DNA of 64,000 nt from Gottfriedia sp049568075 (GTDB lineage: Bacteria > Bacillota > Bacilli > Bacillales > Bacillaceae_G). A model generated the notes under the pieces. It had not been told where the DNA came from, searched no databases, and saw only the letters and a list, made by a program, of their open reading frames with translations. Below are positions 43,593 through 52,966 of the stretch, in pieces (the first letter of the stretch is position 1; the number at the start of each line of letters is the position of its first letter). The stretch is taken from NCBI GenBank assembly GCA_049568075.1, contig CP144911.1. The stretch is one strand, 5' to 3'. The translations under genes and the position numbers were made by a program.

Positions 43593-46106
43593 ATGCTTGG
43601 AATGATAAAAAAGGTTTTTGATCTTAATCAGCGACAATTAAATAAAATGCAAAAACAAGTTGATCAAGTGTTATCTTTACAGGATCAGTATGCAAAATTA
43701 TCTGATGATGAACTTAGAGGTAAAACATTTGAATTTAAAGAGCGTATACAAAAAGGTGAAACTCTTGATGATATTTTAGTTGAAGCATTTGCTGTTGTTC
43801 GTGAAGGTGCTACTCGTGTGCTTGGTATGACTCCATATCCTGTACAGTTATTAGGTGGAATTTCCTTACATGAAGGTAATATTTCAGAAATGAAAACTGG
43901 GGAAGGTAAAACTTTAACTTCCACTTTACCTGTTTACTTAAATGCATTAAGTAGCGAAGGTGTTCACGTTGTTACAGTCAATGAATACTTAGCTAGTCGT
44001 GATGCTCGTGAAATGGGTCAATTATATGAGTTCTTAGGACTTACTGTTGGTCTAAATTTAAATAGTATGGAACCAGATGAAAAGCGTGAAGCATATGCTT
44101 GTGATATTACGTATAGTACAAATAATGAATTAGGATTTGACTATTTACGTGATAACATGGTTGTATACGCTGAACAACGAGTTCAACGTCCACTAAACTA
44201 TGCTATTATCGATGAGGTTGACTCAATTTTAATTGACGAAGCACGTACTCCATTAATTATTTCTGGACAAGCAAAACAGTCTGCACAATCTTATATTGCT
44301 GCAAATGCTTTTGTTGGAATGCTTAAGCTAGATAAAGATTATACGTACGATGTAAAAACAAAATCAGTTTTATTAACTGAAGATGGTATTTCACGTGCTG
44401 AAAAAGCTTTTGGCGTTGAAAACCTATTTGATTTGAAAAACGTTAACTTAAACCATCATATTACTCAGGCATTACGTGCTCACGTGACGATGACTCACGA
44501 TGTAGATTATGTAGTTCAAGATGGTGAAATTGTAATCGTTGACCAATTTACTGGTCGTTTAATGAAAGGCCGTCGATACAGTGAAGGTCTTCACCAAGCG
44601 ATCGAAGCTAAAGAAGGATTAAAAATTCAAAACGAAAGTATGACGCTTGCGACAATTACTTTCCAAAACTACTTCCGTATGTACAAAAAACTTTCGGGTA
44701 TGACAGGTACAGCTAAAACTGAGGAAGAAGAATTCCGTAATATTTACAATATGAATGTTCTGGTTATTCCTACGAACCGACCAATTGCTCGTATGGATAA
44801 ACCTGATTTAGTATATAAAACAATGACTGGAAAATTTAATGCTGTTGTTGATGAAATCGTAGAGCGTCACAAAGCTGGGCAACCAGTTCTAGTTGGTACA
44901 GTAGCGATCGAGACTTCAGAATTAATCTCTCAATTGTTAAAGCGTAAAGGTGTTAAACACGAAGTATTAAATGCAAAAAACCATGAACGTGAGGCTGATA
45001 TTATCGCATTAGCTGGTCACCGTGGCGCAGTTACGATTGCGACAAACATGGCTGGTCGTGGTACAGATATCAAACTAGGAGAAGGCATTCGTGAGCTTGG
45101 TGGATTAGCTGTAATTGGTACAGAGCGTCATGAAAGCCGTCGTATTGATAATCAGTTACGTGGTCGTTCTGGTCGTCAAGGTGACCCTGGTGTGACAACT
45201 TTCTATTTATCAATGGAAGATGAATTAATGCGTCGTTTTGGTTCAGAAAATTTATCAGTAATGATGGACCGTTTAGGATTAGATGATTCTCAACCGATTG
45301 AAAGTAAAATGGTTTCACGTGCAGTTGAATCTGCACAAAAACGAGTAGAGGGTAATAACTTTGATGCTCGTAAACAATTACTTCAATATGATGATGTATT
45401 ACGTCAACAACGTGAAGTTATATATGCTCAACGTTCTGAAGTTATTGATTCAGATGATTTACAACCAATCGTTAAGAATATGATTGAAGGTACTATTAAC
45501 AGAGTAGTTCAAGCTCATACTCCAAACGAGCAGCTTCAAGAAGAGTGGAATTTAGAAGGAGTCATTGATTTCTTAGAAGCAAACTTATTAAATGAAGATG
45601 AAATCACAGTTGAACAATTACGTGTAATTGAACCGGATGAAATGGTTGAATTAATTCAAAAAACAGTATTCGAGCGTTACGAAGAAAAACAGGTAGCTTT
45701 ACCAGTTGAACAAATGCGTGAGTTTGAAAAAGTTGTATTATTACGTACTGTTGATAACAAGTGGATGGCTCATATCGATTCAATGGATCAACTTCGCGAG
45801 GGAATCCATTTACGTGCATATGCACAAATTGATCCACTACGTGAATATCAAATGGAAGGCTTCGCAATGTTTGAAGAGATGATTGCTTCAATTGAAGAAG
45901 AGGTATCTCGCATTATTATGAAAGCTGAAATTGAAGTTGATGTAGAGCGTGAAGCTGTTCAAGGCGATGCAATTCATGTAAGTAATGATGGTGAAGGTGA
46001 AGTAAAGAAAAAACCAATCGTAAAAGGCGAAGAAACTGGCCGTAATGAAGATTGTCCTTGTGGATCAGGTAAGAAGTATAAAAACTGCCACGGTAAAGGA
46101 ATCTAA
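43593..46106 (+). CDS. secA: SecA1 preprotein translocase ATPase
   Basis: The 837-residue protein is full length. It has MKTGEGKTL (Walker A, about residues 101-109), DEVDSILIDEARTP, ILSGMTGTAK-type TGTAKTEEEEF, TNMAGRGTDIKL, QLRGRSGRQGDPG, and a C-terminal zinc motif CPCGSGKKYKNCHG that binds SecB or lipids. It powers the general Sec pathway. GAGGAG lies before ATG 43593. It stands between hpf and prfB as in B. subtilis. The genome window thus holds two SecA proteins; this housekeeping one retains the zinc tail that SecA2 lacks. Confidence 0.96.
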   Translation: MLGMIKKVFDLNQRQLNKMQKQVDQVLSLQDQYAKLSDDELRGKTFEFKERIQKGETLDDILVEAFAVVREGATRVLGMTPYPVQLLGGISLHEGNISEMKTGEGKTLTSTLPVYLNALSSEGVHVVTVNEYLASRDAREMGQLYEFLGLTVGLNLNSMEPDEKREAYACDITYSTNNELGFDYLRDNMVVYAEQRVQRPLNYAIIDEVDSILIDEARTPLIISGQAKQSAQSYIAANAFVGMLKLDKDYTYDVKTKSVLLTEDGISRAEKAFGVENLFDLKNVNLNHHITQALRAHVTMTHDVDYVVQDGEIVIVDQFTGRLMKGRRYSEGLHQAIEAKEGLKIQNESMTLATITFQNYFRMYKKLSGMTGTAKTEEEEFRNIYNMNVLVIPTNRPIARMDKPDLVYKTMTGKFNAVVDEIVERHKAGQPVLVGTVAIETSELISQLLKRKGVKHEVLNAKNHEREADIIALAGHRGAVTIATNMAGRGTDIKLGEGIRELGGLAVIGTERHESRRIDNQLRGRSGRQGDPGVTTFYLSMEDELMRRFGSENLSVMMDRLGLDDSQPIESKMVSRAVESAQKRVEGNNFDARKQLLQYDDVLRQQREVIYAQRSEVIDSDDLQPIVKNMIEGTINRVVQAHTPNEQLQEEWNLEGVIDFLEANLLNEDEITVEQLRVIEPDEMVELIQKTVFERYEEKQVALPVEQMREFEKVVLLRTVDNKWMAHIDSMDQLREGIHLRAYAQIDPLREYQMEGFAMFEEMIASIEEEVSRIIMKAEIEVDVEREAVQGDAIHVSNDGEGEVKKKPIVKGEETGRNEDCPCGSGKKYKNCHGKGI

Positions 46107-46133
46107 TAAAATAGAAACTAAATGAAAAGGGGC

Positions 46134-46216
46134 AAAGGCAAGTAGTGATTAGAAAAGAGGAGTAACTTACAAAGGTTATTCTTACTTTACTACTTGTCTT
46201 TACCTGCTTTTTATTG
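46134..46216 (+). terminator. Stem-loop between secA and prfB
   Basis: AAAGGCAAGTAGT (46134-46146) pairs with ACTACTTGTCTTT (46189-46201, one A-C/G-T irregularity) and is followed by ACCTGCTTTTT. It may be a terminator or an attenuator before prfB. Confidence 0.6.
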
Positions 46217-46245
46217 TTCGTAAAATTTAATCGAGGTGTTATGTA

Positions 46246-47344
46246 ATGGAATTAGTAGAAGTAAAGCAAGAACTAGAAAAGATGGCGAAACGCCTTCAAG
46301 CATTTAGGGGGTCTCTTTGACGTCGAAACAAAACAAGCAAGACTAGATGAGCTTGAAGCGTTCATGTCAGAGCCAGATTTTTGGGATGATCAAAAAGCTG
46401 CACAAGTAGTAATTAGTGAAGTAAATGGTTTAAAAGAAGTCATTAATGAATTCAATGATTTAAATGATGGATATGAGAATCTTGAAGTAACTTATGAGTT
46501 AGTTAAAGAAGAAAATGACGACGAACTATTTGAAGAATTAGTAACTGAAGTAAAATCTTTAACTGGAAAACTGAATGATTTTGAACTTCAATTATTATTA
46601 AGCGAGCCATATGATAAAAATAATGCAATTCTTGAACTTCACCCAGGAGCAGGTGGAACTGAGTCGCAAGACTGGGGTTCAATGTTATTACGTATGTACA
46701 CTAGATGGGCTGAAAAACGTGGATTTAAAGTCGAAACCTTAGATTATCTACCTGGTGATGAGGCTGGTATTAAGAGCGTAACTTTAGCAATTAAAGGCCA
46801 TAATGCCTATGGCTATTTAAAAGCAGAAAAAGGCGTTCATCGTTTAGTACGTATATCTCCATTTGATTCATCAGGTCGTCGTCATACTTCTTTCGTTTCT
46901 TGCGAAGTAATGCCTGAGTTCAATGAAGAAATTGAAATCGATATACGTACAGAAGATTTAAAAATTGATACGTATCGTGCAAGTGGAGCGGGTGGTCAGC
47001 ACATTAATACAACTGACTCAGCAGTACGTATTACGCATGTTCCAACTAACACTGTAGTAACATGTCAAACAGAACGTTCACAAATTAAAAACCGTGAACA
47101 TGCAATGAAAATGTTAAAAGCAAAACTATATCAACGTAAAATAGAAGAGCAACAAGCTCAACTAGATGAAATCCGTGGAGAACAAAAAGAAATTGGCTGG
47201 GGAAGTCAAATTCGTTCATATGTTTTCCACCCATACTCTATGGTTAAAGATCATCGAACAAACACAGAGGTTGGTAATGTACATGCAGTAATGGATGGAG
47301 ATCTTGATCCATTTATTGATGCTTACTTACGTTCTAAGATTTAA
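46246..47344 (+). CDS. prfB: Peptide chain release factor 2, with programmed +1 frameshift
   Basis: ATG 46246 follows GAGGTG. Twenty-four codons lead to the in-frame stop TGA at 46318-46320, directly after AGGGGG TCT CTT, the classic RF2 frameshift signal with an internal Shine-Dalgarno. Slipping by +1 skips 46318 and continues at GAC 46319, giving 365 residues. The second part has the GGQ motif (ASGAGGQHINTTDSAVRITH) and the RF2 stop-recognition region (SPFDSSGRRHTSF). RF2 ends translation at UGA and UAA, and low RF2 favours the shift, so it regulates itself. The gene is intact. Confidence 0.96.
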
Positions 47345-47799
47345 TGTTGAAAAATGGGCTGATAAGATTGGGGGAAACTTCTTTCTTACCAGCCCTAATC
47401 TTTGGGGACAAAAGAGGTATATTTTATCATTTAGTTGCTGTAAATCCATCTTTTAACCTATAAAATCTACGATCAGACTGCCTGCCAAACACTTGGAATT
47501 AGTCTGATCATCAAATTTTTGGGACTTTGTCTAAAAAGACATCTCTTAATTATTGAGATGTTATTCTTTTGAGCTTTTTTCTTTAGGGGATTAATAAGGA
47601 TTCTACCTTACTAATGTGAAGGGGTTACATGAATCATATTTATTTTTAAGTTGTTTTACAAATAGAAGAAAGTAAATTTTGTTTATATGTAATTAAATCT
47701 TATTGTTTTTTTCATAATAAAAAATAGAGAGAGTATCCGATATACAGGATATAAAATAGAAAAGTTGTCTGTAAGTGAGAAACATTGAGGGGGATAAGT
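47345..47799 (+). other. Gap after prfB with three successive hairpins
   Basis: Three stems occur: GGGCTG...CAGCCC type (47356-47395), GATCAGACT / AGTCTGATC (47471-47509) and CATCTC / GAGATG (47540-47560). The first is the probable prfB terminator. The second resembles the ends of the GC-rich element at 23858-23987. The rest is AT-rich leader of the YitT-family gene. No gene is seen. Confidence 0.5.
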
Positions 47800-48678
47800 T
47801 TGAAAAAGGTCAGATATTCTACTGCTCTAACTGTAGGGTGGGGTAAAACGTTTTTTGAGTACTTTTTTGTATTAATTGGTTCTGCAATAATTGCTGTCGC
47901 GTTTTGTGTGTTTTTATTACCAAATCATATTGCTTCTGGTGGGGTAAGCGGTATTTCGACGATTCTAAAGAGCACAATGGGATTTAATCCTGCGTTTGTA
48001 CAATGGGCATTTAATATTCCTTTATTTATAGCAGGTGTAATTTTTTTAGGTAGACAATTCGGCGCTAAAACATTAGTTGGAACAATTTTTATTCCACTTG
48101 TTGTTTATTTAGTGGATTTATACAATATAAAACCTGCAACTGATAATCCACTTTTAGCATCAATTTTTGGAGGACTATTTATTGGTTTAGGTTTAGGAAT
48201 CGTGTTCCGTGGTAAAGCATCTACTGGTGGAACAGATTTAGCAGCTCAAATTGTTCATAAATATACTGGTTTATCACTTGGGATTTGTGTAGCATTTATT
48301 GACGGATTAATTGTTCTTACATCTGCAATCGTGTTTAATCTTGAAAGTGGTATGTATGCACTAATCGCACTTTTTGTTACGAGTAAAACAATCGATTTAG
48401 TTCAAATCGGTCTTGCTAGATCAAAAATGGCACTGATTATTACTTCAGAAGTGGAACCTGTAACAACAGCAATTGTTCACCAATTAGATCGTGGAGTAAC
48501 AAAGTTAACCGGTGTTGGTGGATATACAAATGAAGACCGTTTAGTATTAATGTGTGTACTTGATCAAACTGAATTTTCTTCTTTACGGGATATCGTTCGG
48601 TCAGTTGATCGAAATGCTTTCATTACAGTTGTTGATGCAACAGAAGTACTTGGAGAAGGTTTCACAAATTTGACATAA
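47800..48678 (+). CDS. YitT-family membrane protein (DUF161/DUF2179)
   Basis: I chose TTG 47800 because GAGGGGG at 47787-47793 fits, giving 292 residues. Five or six transmembrane helices span residues 15-185, with LLPNHIASGGVSGIS and FRGKASTGGTDLAAQI as family marks. A soluble C-terminal DUF2179 domain (MALIITSEVEPVTTAIVHQLDRGVTKLTGVGGYT) follows. The family has no agreed transport substrate. It sits between prfB and cccB, the position of yvjA in B. subtilis. Family identification is firm, function unknown. Confidence 0.88.
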   Translation: MKKVRYSTALTVGWGKTFFEYFFVLIGSAIIAVAFCVFLLPNHIASGGVSGISTILKSTMGFNPAFVQWAFNIPLFIAGVIFLGRQFGAKTLVGTIFIPLVVYLVDLYNIKPATDNPLLASIFGGLFIGLGLGIVFRGKASTGGTDLAAQIVHKYTGLSLGICVAFIDGLIVLTSAIVFNLESGMYALIALFVTSKTIDLVQIGLARSKMALIITSEVEPVTTAIVHQLDRGVTKLTGVGGYTNEDRLVLMCVLDQTEFSSLRDIVRSVDRNAFITVVDATEVLGEGFTNLT

Positions 48679-48747
48679 TAAGGTAAAATAAATAATTTTA
48701 TTAGTAGTAGACTATAGTTATGGATTTTTAAAGGGGCGATGATTTTT

Positions 48748-49077
48748 GTGAAAAAACTACTTCTTGCTTTTATAACTGGTGGTATGTTGTTAACGATTAC
48801 AGCATGTGGTTCAAATAATAATTCTAGTAAAAATAATGATTCAGGTGAGCCGGTTTCAGTTGCTAATGGGGAAAAGTTATTTAAACAAAGCTGTGCTAGC
48901 TGCCATGGTGGAGAATTAGAAGGTGTAATTGGACCAAGCTTAAAAAAGGTCGGAGCGAAATATTCTGAAAAAGAAATAGAAAATATTATCCATGATGGTA
49001 GAGGTTCAATGCCTAGTGGAGTTGTTCAAGGAAATGACGCGAAAAGTGTAGCGAAATGGCTTGCGACTAAAAAATAA
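48748..49077 (+). CDS. cccB: Cytochrome c-551 lipoprotein
   Basis: GTG 48748 gives a 109-residue lipoprotein. Its signal peptide ends in the lipobox LTITAC (about residues 15-20), so it is anchored by a lipidated Cys outside the membrane. A Ser/Asn spacer precedes a small cytochrome c domain with the haem motif CASCHG and an axial methionine in GRGSMPSGVV. It carries electrons to a terminal oxidase. ATG 48739 is an alternative start but is too close to AAGGGG. Position next to ftsEX matches cccB of B. subtilis. Confidence 0.9.
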   Translation: MKKLLLAFITGGMLLTITACGSNNNSSKNNDSGEPVSVANGEKLFKQSCASCHGGELEGVIGPSLKKVGAKYSEKEIENIIHDGRGSMPSGVVQGNDAKSVAKWLATKK

Positions 49078-49088
49078 AATTATTAAAA

Positions 49089-49147
49089 AAAATGAAAGAA
49101 ACAGACAATTTTCTGTTAATTAGAAAAGGTCTGTTTCTTTTCATTTT
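49089..49147 (+). terminator. Terminator after cccB
   Basis: AAATGAAAGAAACAGAC pairs with GTCTGTTTCTTTTCATTTT with one bulged base; A and T runs flank it. Confidence 0.85.
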
Positions 49148-49405
49148 AGTTACATTTTTCCATAATTTGTTAAATAAGCTATTAAATCGTTCGGAAATAA
49201 TCTTGACTATTATTAAAATGTAACATAAATTTATCAATTTTGACATTTTTTAAGTGGTATAATAGAGGTGCTTAGCTGAATTTATCGAAATATGTAAATA
49301 GCAAGCGAAATAATAAGATCAAGTAAAGTAAAGTATAATTTCATCCAGAATGGATCTTATATAGTTTAATAGAAGAAAACGGAACAAAAAATTAAGGAGA
49401 ATGTC
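49148..49405 (+). promoter_or_regulatory. ftsEX leader
   Basis: An extended -10 element TGGTATAAT (49255-49263) is the best promoter candidate; TTGACA at 49240-49245 is only 12 bp upstream and so is not its -35. This predicts an untranslated leader of about 135 bases before ftsE. No gene is seen. Confidence 0.5.
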
Positions 49406-50092
49406 ATGATTGAGTTAAAAGATGTTTATAAGACTTATCCTAATGGTGTTCTTGCGGTAGATGGTATTAATGTAAAAATTCGCCAAGGTGAATTTGTGTA
49501 TGTCGTGGGACCAAGTGGTGCCGGAAAGTCGACATTCATTAAAATGATGTATCGTGAAGAAAGACCATCAAAGGGTACAATCTTAATTAATGGAATGGAT
49601 TTAAGCCATATGAAGGATAAAAAAGTTCCTTTATTACGTAGAAATATTGGGGTAGTTTTCCAAGACTATAAATTATTACCGACTTTATCAGTTTATGAAA
49701 ATATTGCATTTGCACTTGAAGTTATTGAAGAAAATCCGAAAACAATTAAGAAGAGAGTAATGGAAGTACTTGACCTTGTTAAGTTAAAACATAAAGCGCG
49801 ATTCTTACCAACAGAGCTTTCTGGTGGTGAACAGCAACGTGTTTCGATTGCCCGTTCTATTGTAAATAAACCACAAGTTGTGATCGCCGATGAGCCAACA
49901 GGTAATCTAGATCCTGAAACTACATGGGAGATTATGGATATATTTAAAGAAATCAATGAACGTGGAACAACTGTAGTAATGGCAACTCATAATAAAGATA
50001 TCGTAAATACGATAAAGCGACGTGTAATCGCAATTGAAGCTGGAAAAATTGTACGCGACCAAGCGAGAGGAGTGTACGGTTATGAAAGCTAG
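49406..50092 (+). CDS. ftsE: FtsE, cell-division ABC ATPase
   Basis: The 228-residue ATPase has Walker A VGPSGAGKSTF (residues 36-46), the Q loop GVVFQDYKLLP, signature LSGGEQQRVSIARSI, Walker B VVIADEPTGNLDP and the switch His in MATHNKD. With FtsX it forms a type VII ABC complex that transmits force to extracellular cell-wall hydrolases. ATG 49406 follows AAGGAGA. It overlaps ftsX by 11 bp. An EnvC-like hydrolase gene follows ftsX, which supports the same pathway. Identification is firm. Confidence 0.96.
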   Translation: MIELKDVYKTYPNGVLAVDGINVKIRQGEFVYVVGPSGAGKSTFIKMMYREERPSKGTILINGMDLSHMKDKKVPLLRRNIGVVFQDYKLLPTLSVYENIAFALEVIEENPKTIKKRVMEVLDLVKLKHKARFLPTELSGGEQQRVSIARSIVNKPQVVIADEPTGNLDPETTWEIMDIFKEINERGTTVVMATHNKDIVNTIKRRVIAIEAGKIVRDQARGVYGYES

Positions 50093-50975
50093 AACTGCAA
50101 AAAGACATGTTCGTGAGGGTCTACGTAGTTTAAAACGAAATGGTTGGATGACGTTTGCATCGGTAAGTGCTGTTGCAGTTACTTTAATGCTTGTTGGCGT
50201 ATTTTTAACCGTAATTTTGAATGTTAATCACATTGGAACAACTTTAGAAAAAGATGTTGAAGTACGTGTTTTGGTTGATTTAACAGCGAACAAAGATCAA
50301 CAAGCTACTTTAAAAGAAGAAATCAAAAAATTAGATCATGTAACTACTGTAAAGTTCTCATCGAAAGATCAAGAATTAAACAATCTAATCAAAAGTATGG
50401 GAGAAGATGGAAAAGCATTCCAACTGTTTGAACAGCAAAATCCATTAAATGATACGTTTATTGTTAAAACAGATTCTCCAGAACAAATCGCACCAGTAGC
50501 CAAAAAAATTGAAGGCTTAAAATATATTGATGAAGTAATTTATGGTAAAAAACAAGTTCAAAAATTATTTAATGCAGTTTCGGTAGGTCGTAATATCGGT
50601 TTAGTACTGATTTTCGGACTATTATTTACTGCGATGTTCTTAATCTCTAATACTATCAAAATAACGATCATGGCAAGACGACGTGAGATTGAGATTATGA
50701 GATTGGTAGGGGCAACTAATAACTTTATTCGTTGGCCGTTCTTATTAGAAGGTTTACTGTTAGGTGTGTTAGGATCGGTTATTCCGATTGTTTTACTATT
50801 AACGGGCTATAAGGTCATTTATAATATGTTAATGCCAAAATTAGCAGGAACAATGTTCACATTATTACCATTTTCACCGTTTGTGTACCAGCTATCCGCA
50901 ATATTAATAGCTATTGGTGCAATAATCGGGATGTGGGGTTCTGTCATGTCAATTCGTAAGTTTTTACGTAAATAA
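50082..50975 (+). CDS. ftsX: FtsX, cell-division ABC permease
   Basis: ATG 50082, served by GAGAGGAG inside ftsE, gives 297 residues. After a cytoplasmic segment (RHVREGLRSLKRNGWMTFASVSAVAV) come four transmembrane helices and a large extracellular loop after the first (residues 55-170), which in this family contacts a peptidoglycan hydrolase. The region IKITIMARRREIEIMRLVGATNNFIRWPFLLEG is the conserved coupling segment for FtsE. In B. subtilis FtsEX activates CwlO; here an M23 protein lies directly downstream. Identification is firm. Confidence 0.95.
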   Translation: MKARTAKRHVREGLRSLKRNGWMTFASVSAVAVTLMLVGVFLTVILNVNHIGTTLEKDVEVRVLVDLTANKDQQATLKEEIKKLDHVTTVKFSSKDQELNNLIKSMGEDGKAFQLFEQQNPLNDTFIVKTDSPEQIAPVAKKIEGLKYIDEVIYGKKQVQKLFNAVSVGRNIGLVLIFGLLFTAMFLISNTIKITIMARRREIEIMRLVGATNNFIRWPFLLEGLLLGVLGSVIPIVLLLTGYKVIYNMLMPKLAGTMFTLLPFSPFVYQLSAILIAIGAIIGMWGSVMSIRKFLRK

Positions 50976-51111
50976 GATTAAATTTTTCATTTGTAGTTCT
51001 ATTGTTTTAATAGTGTAATTCGATTGATAAGCTCTAGTTCCCAATTTAACGTCTGTCTGAGTTGATACAGGTACTAGGGCTTTTCTATATACATATAAGG
51101 AGGGATCTTAG

Positions 51112-52482
51112 ATGAGTAAGCGAAAATCATCGAAAGTAATAACGATTATGTTATGCAGTACTTTCATCATCGGTGCTATCCCATCCGTTTCTTTTGCTGA
51201 AAGTAAATACCAATCAGAAATTGACCGCATTAAAAAGAAGCGTAGTGAAGTTAAGGATCAGACGGATGCGACAAACAACAAAATTGCTGATATAAAGCAT
51301 GACCAGCAAGAAGTTGTTGCGGAGCTTGAAAAACTTGATACTCGGATGAAACTGACTAAGCAAAAAGTTAACCAAACTGAAGATGCAGTTAGTGATGGGA
51401 AAAAGCAAATTTCAAAACTAAAGGAAGAAATCAAGTTTATTGAAGAACGCATTAAATCTCGAGAAGAATTATTGAAAAACCGAATGCGTTCTCTTCAAAA
51501 AGCCGGTGGAATGGTATCATACATTGATGTCATTTTAGGCGCTAATAGTTTCGGAGATTTAATCCAAAGAATGAGTGCCGTACAAATTATTATGAAGGCT
51601 GACGAGGACATTATTAAGCAGCAAAACTTGGACTTAAAAGAAGTTAGTGCTAAAAAAGATGATTTGACTATTAAACAAGCAAAAATCGAAAGAGATTTAG
51701 CGAACTTAAAAAGTCTTAATAATCAACTTGCAAGTCAGGTTAGCGAAAAGAACAAATTAATGGCCTCATTAAAAGCTAAAGAAAGTGAAGCTCATGAAGA
51801 TGTTTTAGATTTAAAGGAACAAGATCAATTATTAGCAAGTCAGCAGGCTGCAATGCAAAAAGCTCTTGAAATCGCTAAGAAACAAGCTGCTGAAAGAGCT
51901 GCGGCAGAAGCTAGACGTAAAGCAGAGGCTAAACGTAAAGCAGAAGCAGCTGCAAAAAGTAAAAAGCCATCTACAAGTACAAGTCAATCAAGTGGATCTG
52001 AAAGCTCAAGTAGTTCAGGTAATTCTAGTAACTCAGATAATACCGGTAGTTCTGATAACACACCAACCGTGTCTAGTGGCAACTTTACAAGACCAGCAAA
52101 CGGTTATATCTCTTCAGGATTTGGACAACGTTCATTTGAAGGTGGAGAGTTCCATGAAGGTGTTGATATTGCCTCAGCGGGAAGTGTACCAGTTGTAGCA
52201 GCAGGCGATGGGGTTGTAATTCGTGCTTATGTCTCTTCTTCCTATGGAAATTGTGTATTTATTACGCATAATATTGATGGACAAGTATGGACAACTGTAT
52301 ATGCGCACTTGGCTAGTTTTAATGTATCAACTGGACAAACTGTTTCAAAAGGTATGAAAATTGGTTATATGGGAAATTCAGGTCATTCTACTGGACAACA
52401 TTTACACTTTGAATTACATAAAGGTGAATGGAATTATGCTAAATCAAATGCAGTAGATCCTATGAAATATATTAATTTTTAA
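51112..52482 (+). CDS. EnvC-like M23 peptidase with coiled coil, probable FtsEX partner
   Basis: The 456-residue protein has a signal peptide (cut after SFA|ESK, about residue 28). A long coiled coil (residues 30-265) includes the PcsB/EnvC-type region MVSYIDVILGANSFGDLIQR. An Ala/Lys/Arg-rich stretch and a Ser/Asn linker (residues 290-320) follow. The C-terminal LytM/M23 domain has the zinc ligands in EFHEGVDIAS and GQHLHFELH. It would cut peptidoglycan cross-links when FtsX pulls on its coiled coil. GGAGGG lies before ATG 51112, 136 bp after ftsX. Partnership with FtsEX is inferred from position and architecture. Confidence 0.88.
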   Translation: MSKRKSSKVITIMLCSTFIIGAIPSVSFAESKYQSEIDRIKKKRSEVKDQTDATNNKIADIKHDQQEVVAELEKLDTRMKLTKQKVNQTEDAVSDGKKQISKLKEEIKFIEERIKSREELLKNRMRSLQKAGGMVSYIDVILGANSFGDLIQRMSAVQIIMKADEDIIKQQNLDLKEVSAKKDDLTIKQAKIERDLANLKSLNNQLASQVSEKNKLMASLKAKESEAHEDVLDLKEQDQLLASQQAAMQKALEIAKKQAAERAAAEARRKAEAKRKAEAAAKSKKPSTSTSQSSGSESSSSSGNSSNSDNTGSSDNTPTVSSGNFTRPANGYISSGFGQRSFEGGEFHEGVDIASAGSVPVVAAGDGVVIRAYVSSSYGNCVFITHNIDGQVWTTVYAHLASFNVSTGQTVSKGMKIGYMGNSGHSTGQHLHFELHKGEWNYAKSNAVDPMKYINF

Positions 52483-52489
52483 TTTACTA

Positions 52490-52524
52490 AAAACCTATCC
52501 TAAAACACTAGGATAGGTTTTTTA
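52490..52524 (+). terminator. Terminator after the M23 gene
   Basis: AAAACCTATCCTA pairs with TAGGATAGGTTTT, followed by further T. Confidence 0.9.
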
Positions 52525-52546
52525 TTTTGTTTTTTGTGATTATTGA

Positions 52547-52680
52547 TTTCAAATAAAACAGAAGAATGTCGCAAATAAAAATGGTCCATCACAAATAAAC
52601 CTATGTAATCGCAATTAAAACTGAAAAATCACAATTAAAATTTTCAAATTCGCAAATAAAGCCAACCAAACTATTAAAAA
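52547..52680. repeat. Array of 20-21-bp periodic degenerate repeats (copy 2)
   Basis: TCRCAAWTAAA words start at 52569, 52589, 52609, 52629 and 52650, preceded by TTTCAAATAAAA at 52547 and followed by a worn CTATTAAAA near 52671. Spacings are 22, 20, 20, 20 and 21 bp. The motif and phase match the array at 37104-37216, 15 kb away. It lies between the M23 terminator and the katA promoter, not in any gene. Confidence 0.8.
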
Positions 52681-52870
52681 GAACACATATTATCAAAAAA
52701 AACTAATAAAATGTTTCAATTTGTCATGCTTAATGTTGAGTTATAGAGGAATTTTAGTATTTATATGGATCTTTTACGTTGAATTTATTAAATCAGCACC
52801 TATTTATATAAGAACCGCAATTCATACCTACATAGTTAAGAGGTAAGATTCAATTATAATATTTACTAGT

Positions 52871-52951
52871 TTATAATAATTATAATTTGATATTGATTTT
52901 CATTATGAGTTAGATTATTATATAATTATTACTAGATTATAATAATTATAA
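52871..52951 (+). promoter_or_regulatory. Two perfect PerR boxes and a Fur-like site upstream of katA
   Basis: TTATAATAATTATAA, identical to the PerR consensus, occurs at 52871-52885 and again at 52937-52951, the latter 16 bp before the katA start. Between them TGATATTGATTTTCA (52888-52902) differs from the Fur 7-1-7 box at about two positions. This predicts strong peroxide-inducible repression of katA. Confidence 0.85.
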
Positions 52952-52966
52952 TTAAGGAGAAGTGAT

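Noticed and set aside
46246..46320. prfB as a frameshifted pseudogene
   Set aside because: The stop lies exactly in the known RF2 recoding signal, so the gene is functional.
47471..47509. Second copy of the GC-rich element at 23858-23987
   Set aside because: Only the end-like stem CAGACT/AGTCTG is shared and the GC-rich core is missing; it is more simply a hairpin after prfB.
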